Below are positions 59,426-64,000 of a stretch of DNA of 64,000 nucleotides, piece by piece (the first letter of the stretch is position 1; each line of letters begins with the position of its first letter). The notes beneath the pieces were generated by a model. It saw only the letters and a program-made list of their open reading frames with translations. It did not search any database and had not been told where the DNA came from. Made by a program: the position numbers and the translations under genes. This DNA is from Linum tenue. Its lineage: Eukaryota; Streptophyta; Magnoliopsida; Malpighiales; Linaceae. The DNA lies in assembly GCA_946122785.1 (NCBI GenBank), contig CAMGYJ010000010.1, positions 26,019,608 through 26,083,607 of the forward strand. Reading direction: 5' to 3'.

Positions 59426-60234
59426 GACAACCCTTTTCCCGTATAAATAAGAGGGTTACTATTTGCCGCCCGGGCAATTACTATTTGCCGCCCGTAAAAA
59501 ACACTAAAATGACAATTTTGCCCTCCAAATATTTCTTTATATTCTATTCGCTGAAATGGTTTTTTAAACAACTTACACACTACCCGAGTCCCGACCACCA
59601 ACCCCCCACAAACACCACAGCCACCGGACGACAGCCAAACTCGCCGGCCACCGGACCAATCTCGTCAGGATAATTCGCCGGGCACTGGACGGCAGCCGTA
59701 CCCCGTCGTCGGACCAGCGAAGCAAGTAAACCTCTTGCTGATCCTGAATTTTTTGTTCGGTCCGCTCGCAGGCGTCGGACCCCGTCCGCTCGCCGGCTTC
59801 GGACGGCGACCGACGACGGCGAGCGGACGCGGTCCGACGACGGCGAGCGGACGGGGTCCGCCTCCTGCTAGCGGACGGGGTCCGACGCCGGCGAGCGGAC
59901 CGAACAAAAAATTCAGGATCAGCAAGAGGTTTACTTGCTTCGCTGGTCCGACGACGGGGTACGGCTGCCGTCCAGTGCCCGGCGAATTATCCTGACGAGA
60001 TTGGTCCGGTGGCCGGCGAGTTTGGCTGTCGTCCGGTGGCTGTGGTGTTTGTGGGGGGTTGGTGGTCGGGACTCGGGTAGTGTGTAAGTTGTTTAAAAAA
60101 CCATTTCAGCGAATAGAATATAAAGAAATATTTGGAGGGCAAAATTGTCATTTTAGTGTTTTTTACGGGCGGCAAATAGTAATTGCCCGGGCGGCAAATA
60201 GTAACCCTCTTATTTATACGGGAAAAGGGTTGTC
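59426..60234. repeat. Near-perfect 809-bp palindrome at the right end of the PMD-MULE
   Basis: Every position p pairs with 119660-p. The arms appear identical from 59426 to about 59769 and from 59891 to 60234, then similar up to a GC-rich centre. They contain the MULE right terminus, its 9-bp duplication and about 16 bp of outside DNA in both orientations. Mirror frames on the two strands (59485-59673 plus, 59987-60175 minus) give the same 62 residues, confirming the symmetry. Confidence 0.9.
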
Positions 60235-61794
60235 ACGTCAGGGGAGCTAGAAAATCTCGACTAAGCGATTCCTTTGTATGACATATATAAATAAATTTAT
60301 ACTGAATTCATAAAATTGTAAATTTGGGTTTTGTTATCTTCATTAGACCATTTACTTAAATCGGTTCGTTTAGTTTTTTCAGCAATTCGAATGAGTTTTT
60401 AATAAATAAATAAATAAAATGAGACAGTCGGCAGTCGCGGATTTTCAGAATTTTAAAATTCGATCCATATAAAACCTTATTTTGCATTTGTTCTGTTGGT
60501 AAACATGCAGGCTAGATAGCCCAATTGATAAAACTCTCGACCGGAAAGTTTGAGATCTCATATTTGATCCACCTCATTTTTTGTTTAACAAATAACTTGT
60601 TGGGATTTTTTTACAAGGAAAAATGGAGGTGAGGGTAGAAGGTGGAGGGAGGTCCTGTATAGTAGTTACCATAATAGTGTTAGCCTCCTATCTACCCATC
60701 TTCTATATATCCTTCCTAATTTCTTATTTACAAATGGCTTTATAATAAGTTCAAACACATAACCAAAGTCACCATATATCCCCAATGTTTAAAGTCTCAT
60801 GAATAAATAAGAGTGTTCAAATGGTTAACATAGTAATTATATTTTTTTTTAGAAATATAGTAATTATCAAACTAAATAAGTCTAAATTCTATTTATCATG
60901 TAATACAATATCATAACCAAACCGTTCAAACTAATACAACAACCAAATTAACCAAAGTAAAGTTTGATCGGTTAGGTTAATTGGTTAACCAAAATAAACC
61001 AAACACACATTATCATCAAGTGAGAAAATTTTCTGGTTAGTGCATCGATTCGCAATTCATATAATGAATAACACATAACAATCAACTCATAATTATATCC
61101 AACCCTTAACATAAATACATGTAATAAATACAATTATATTTAATTTGACTCTTGAGTGATTATGCAAAGTATTAAGTATGTGTATATAATATATATTAGA
61201 TATATAACTAATTACTTAATTGATTAATTTGGTTTGATTGGCCAGGAGTGTCTGAAACAAAACCAAACAAGTTAAAAAAAATTAACCAAACCAAACCAAT
61301 TATCCATATTAACCAAACCAAATTATCCAAATACTACCAGTTAAAACAATTATCACAGTAACCAATACCTTTAAACACTCCTACTAATAATGGAGACTCG
61401 TCTCAACAACTTTGCTTTTTAGGTACGACTTTATAAACAAAAAGGTTCCAGAAAATGTCAAATTTATCTGCATTTTTGTTTCCTTTCTCACTCTCTTGTT
61501 GGCAAACGAAATTATTTTGAAATATCATTATATATACCTTATTAGAATGTTGTGTTATAATTTTTACAATCTATACGGTAAGAATATTTAAGCTATTTTA
61601 AAATATTAGGGACTAATTCAAGGAAAATTTTCTGGTTCTGACTTTTTTAAATTAGGCGATTGATTTTAAATTAGGTGATTGAAAAAATTAAGTTATTTAA
61701 TAACATACAGACTTATAAATAACAATTGAACCCGAATCCATGATTATCCAACTTGTTCCACTCCGGTCAAAGCAGGGAAAACTCATTTTTGACG
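60235..61794. other. No gene seen; AT-rich spacer
   Basis: AT-rich, with AACCAAA-rich phrases at 60900-61370. A possible SINE head: TAGCCCAATTGATAA (60516-60530) and GATCTCATATTTGATCC (60554-60570), spaced like tRNA boxes A and B. Confidence 0.4.
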
Positions 61795-61802
61795 GATTTT
61801 GT

Positions 61803-62868
61803 TAGGGGTGGGAATCCGGTCCCGATTTTCCGGTCAAACCGAAAACTGGGCGGTTAAATCCGTCCCGGTTGTAACCGGAAACTGGTTCGCATCCAATCTG
61901 GTCCAGTCTCCGGTCAGCCTGTTAGTCCACCCGGTCCAATCCGGTTAAAACCGGAAAACCGGATTAAAATCTTCAAGCAAGCCCAGCCCACAATCCAATC
62001 CCCAGGCCCACACTCAGCAAATCCAGCCCGACCCAGAGCCCAACCCTAAACCTAATCCTACTCCCTCTTGCTCTCACCCACGTTTCCATACCAGCCGCTC
62101 ACTCCTCCCCTCTAATCTCCCTCGCCGAAAACCCACTTTGGAGACTGGAGTCACCGCAATTGGCCACCACCACCTCCTCCTTCCAGACCACGACCACCAC
62201 CGCTCACAATCCAATCCTTCTCCTCCACCATCCCGTCCATCCTCCTGAAACACCTTCCATCACTCATCTCCACTCCGCCCCATCCCCAGCCAGCGCCGCC
62301 GTCGCCGCAATCTCCTCCGCCATCAGCTCGTGGATGGAGGAAGAGGAGGTGCCGACCACGACTCGTCGCCTTTCCAGCCCCAATGATCTGTAAATCTCCA
62401 TCTTCCCCTCTCTGCATGCCAAGGCATATTTGGGCGACGGAGACGACGATGCTCACAAAGCAGGCGGAAGACAAATCGACATACCAAGTGGGCAACCTGC
62501 TTGCCTCATCAAAGAGAAGAAGAGGCAGATGGAAGAAACAAGAAAGAGAAAGAAGAACAGAAAGGAGAAGAGGTAGGTGGAAGAAAGAGAAGGGATTTAT
62601 GATTTTCTATAATAAAGAGGAGGAGGCAGAGACCCCTCTTCTCAATTTCATTGTTTTTCTTCTTTTTTTTCAATTTTTTTTCAAACGTCAACGTTTTGGA
62701 AGGGCCAATCTGGTTTCCGGTTTAAAATCGGATTGGACCCGGTCCGGTCACGGTTGAAACCGGATGCCATCCAATCCCGTCTTCAGTTATGGTATTTGCA
62801 AAAACGGTCTTAAAAAACCGGGTCAATCCGGTCCGGTTTTGACCGGACCGGATCGTTTTCCACCCCTA
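61803..62868. mobile_element. hAT-type element, 8-bp TSD with one mismatch
   Basis: Ends TAGGGGTGGGAATCCGG and, inverted, TAGGGGTGGAAAACGATCC; GATTTTGT at 61795-61802 and GATTTTGG at 62869-62876. Subterminal CCGGTC/GACCGG word arrays lie on both sides. The centre (61980-62620) is GC-rich and gene-like. Its plus frame from 62160 is Thr/Ser/Pro rich and not recognised. No transposase. Confidence 0.8.
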
Positions 62869-62876
62869 GATTTTGG

Positions 62877-64000
62877 GTTATATGTAGGTTTTACTTACTT
62901 TTAAAATTGGTGGGTTAGATTTTAACAAAACCCAACTCGCTTTCCACCTAACTTGCACAGATAAAGCAAAATTATATGATTTTGTGTAATCGTAATAATA
63001 TTAATAATTTAGAGATGTTATTGTTCTTTATGAAAATATATTTTAAAGAAATTTTTTAATAATATTACGATGTAACTGTTTAGAGAAATAATGTGTGACT
63101 ATGGTATAAACGCATACATACTCATACATTTGTGATTTGTTGGTGCTCGTTTGATTGAATTTTTCTAAAATCCCACAAATTTTTTGACAAATTTTGTGTG
63201 AGTGCGGTGGATGATTTGAGTTTAGAGAAAATCACCCCACCCGTTAATCCATTATTATCATCTAGAGAGACTCCCAAAACATTCTAGATATAATCCAGCC
63301 TTCTGGACGAATCTGTCTTCAAATGGAGTCTTCTGGATCTAAAGCCCATATAAGAAATGCAAGCCCTGGATCCACTCTCTCAGATGGCCCAATAAGGTTT
63401 AGGCGTTATTTGCCGAGACCTATTTCATATACAATCTACAAGATATATAGAAGCAAAACATGGGTTGGAGTTGTCCGATCTCAAATTTCGTGTTTTTTTA
63501 TAAGGAAAGTGATTCTAGAAAGGTCATTAGTACGATATGGTCCACTTTGCGCCTAGCCAGCATAATGTACATTTGGGTATTATCTCTAAAAGGCCTCGTA
63601 CTAATTGAAATAGATGGACACTTATATACAATGATGTCTAGCCTTGTATTTTCGATGTGATACTTGGATTATACCCAAACAATCATCCCCTCAAGACAAG
63701 AACCACAAATTTCGTGTACTCTCTCAAGGATTATCTTGATCCGGCAAACTCTTTGTATCACTAACTTTTCTCGACACATGAACTTACCATGACAGAAGCC
63801 TTACCTATGACCAATGATTGTAATTTATCAATTTCAATGCCTAGATCCATTTGAGAGAAAAAAAAATCTAAGGGTTCGTTTGAAGAATAGGATTTGCGTT
63901 ATAGGTTCATTAAATCTATAAATTTTGCAGAAAGTTTTTTTTTTGCATCATGGATTTTTTCTTGAGAGATTTCAAATATTTTAAATTTATAAATATATTA
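62877..64000. other. No recognised gene
   Basis: AT-rich, then more balanced DNA at 63280-63660 with short overlapping plus-strand frames lacking any domain. Confidence 0.4.

Larger units (their letters stand above)
54518..60209. mobile_element. MULE carrying a plant-mobile-domain gene and a truncated transposase
   Basis: Left end TGAATCGCTATTTGTCGCCC and right end (inverted) GAGGGTTACTATTTGCCGCC. Both continue with a second ACTATTTGCCGCCC and then ...AAAATTGCCC, a terminal repeat of about 80 bp. TTATTTATA flanks it at 54509-54517 and 60210-60218. Subterminal GC-rich blocks with GCGGACCCCGTCCGC-like words lie at 54865-54945 and 59382-59425. The 5.7 kb hold two convergent genes and the palindrome at 59426-60234. 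Confidence 0.75.

Noticed and set aside
59665..59995. Gly-Pro-Arg-rich frames on both strands
   Set aside because: They mirror each other because of the palindrome and come from GC-rich subterminal repeats.
59442..60218. A separate small foldback transposon with the palindrome arms as its terminal repeats
   Set aside because: The flanking TATAAATAA and TTATTTATA are inverted, not direct, so they are part of the palindrome and not a target duplication.
1..64000. CRISPR array, bacterial operon, rRNA or true tRNA genes
   Set aside because: No regularly spaced identical repeats with unique spacers, no operon-like gene runs, and no complete cloverleaf; the tRNA-like boxes are best read as SINE heads.

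Overview
This window looks like nuclear DNA from a eudicot plant. The reasons are a GAMYB-type R2R3-MYB gene with a miR159-like target site, a plastid site-2 protease gene of the AraSP type, and a dense population of plant transposon classes: Athila-like Ty3 elements, L1-type LINEs, Mutator-like elements (MULEs), hAT and PIF-type elements, and Helitrons. I cannot name the species. Only two host genes are clear in 64 kb; nearly everything else is transposon DNA, often nested, or AT-rich spacer.

Layout. 0-7.2 kb: AT-rich dispersed repeats, a Helitron end, an L1 fragment split by an insertion carrying three foldback units, then exon-like single-copy-looking DNA ending at a Helitron 3' terminus. 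8.2-9.8 kb: thirteen GTCGAC sites around a decayed retroelement-like reading frame. 11.7-15 kb: the MYB gene on the minus strand, with three coding exons summing to 1701 nt, one GC-AG intron and a hAT MITE in intron 2. 15.9-16.2 kb: a MITE. 18.2-21.8 kb: a MULE-type element with exact 9-bp target duplications, holding two further foldback MITEs and a hAT element that carries the N-terminal part of a DELLA gene. 21.9-29.7 kb: another hAT element, a hexamer array, nested MULEs, two L1 fragments and a PIF-like element carrying a PPR fragment. 30.5-31.8 kb: the AraSP-like gene, minus strand, interrupted by three single-base indels in homopolymers. 32.2 kb: a hAT element. 32.9-37.2 kb: a Helitron with both ends, containing a solo Athila-like LTR. 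37.5-39.2 kb: a MULE. 40.5-46.8 kb: an Athila-like element, internally deleted but still flanked by a CATAT duplication. 47.3-50.3 kb: a 5'-truncated L1. 50.8-52.1 kb: a MULE. 54.5-60.2 kb: a MULE carrying a plant-mobile-domain gene and a convergent truncated transposase, its right end copied into a near-perfect 0.8-kb palindrome. 61.8-62.9 kb: a hAT element.

Common thread. Two homologous Athila-like LTRs carry, at the same distance from the LTR start, arrays of two different palindromic words. The word in the younger-looking LTR also recurs inside that element, between integrase and the downstream frame. The hAT elements do something comparable: one shared terminal core, but a different subterminal word in each. 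I regard this as the most unusual pattern here. All assignments come from reading the sequence; no database search was run.
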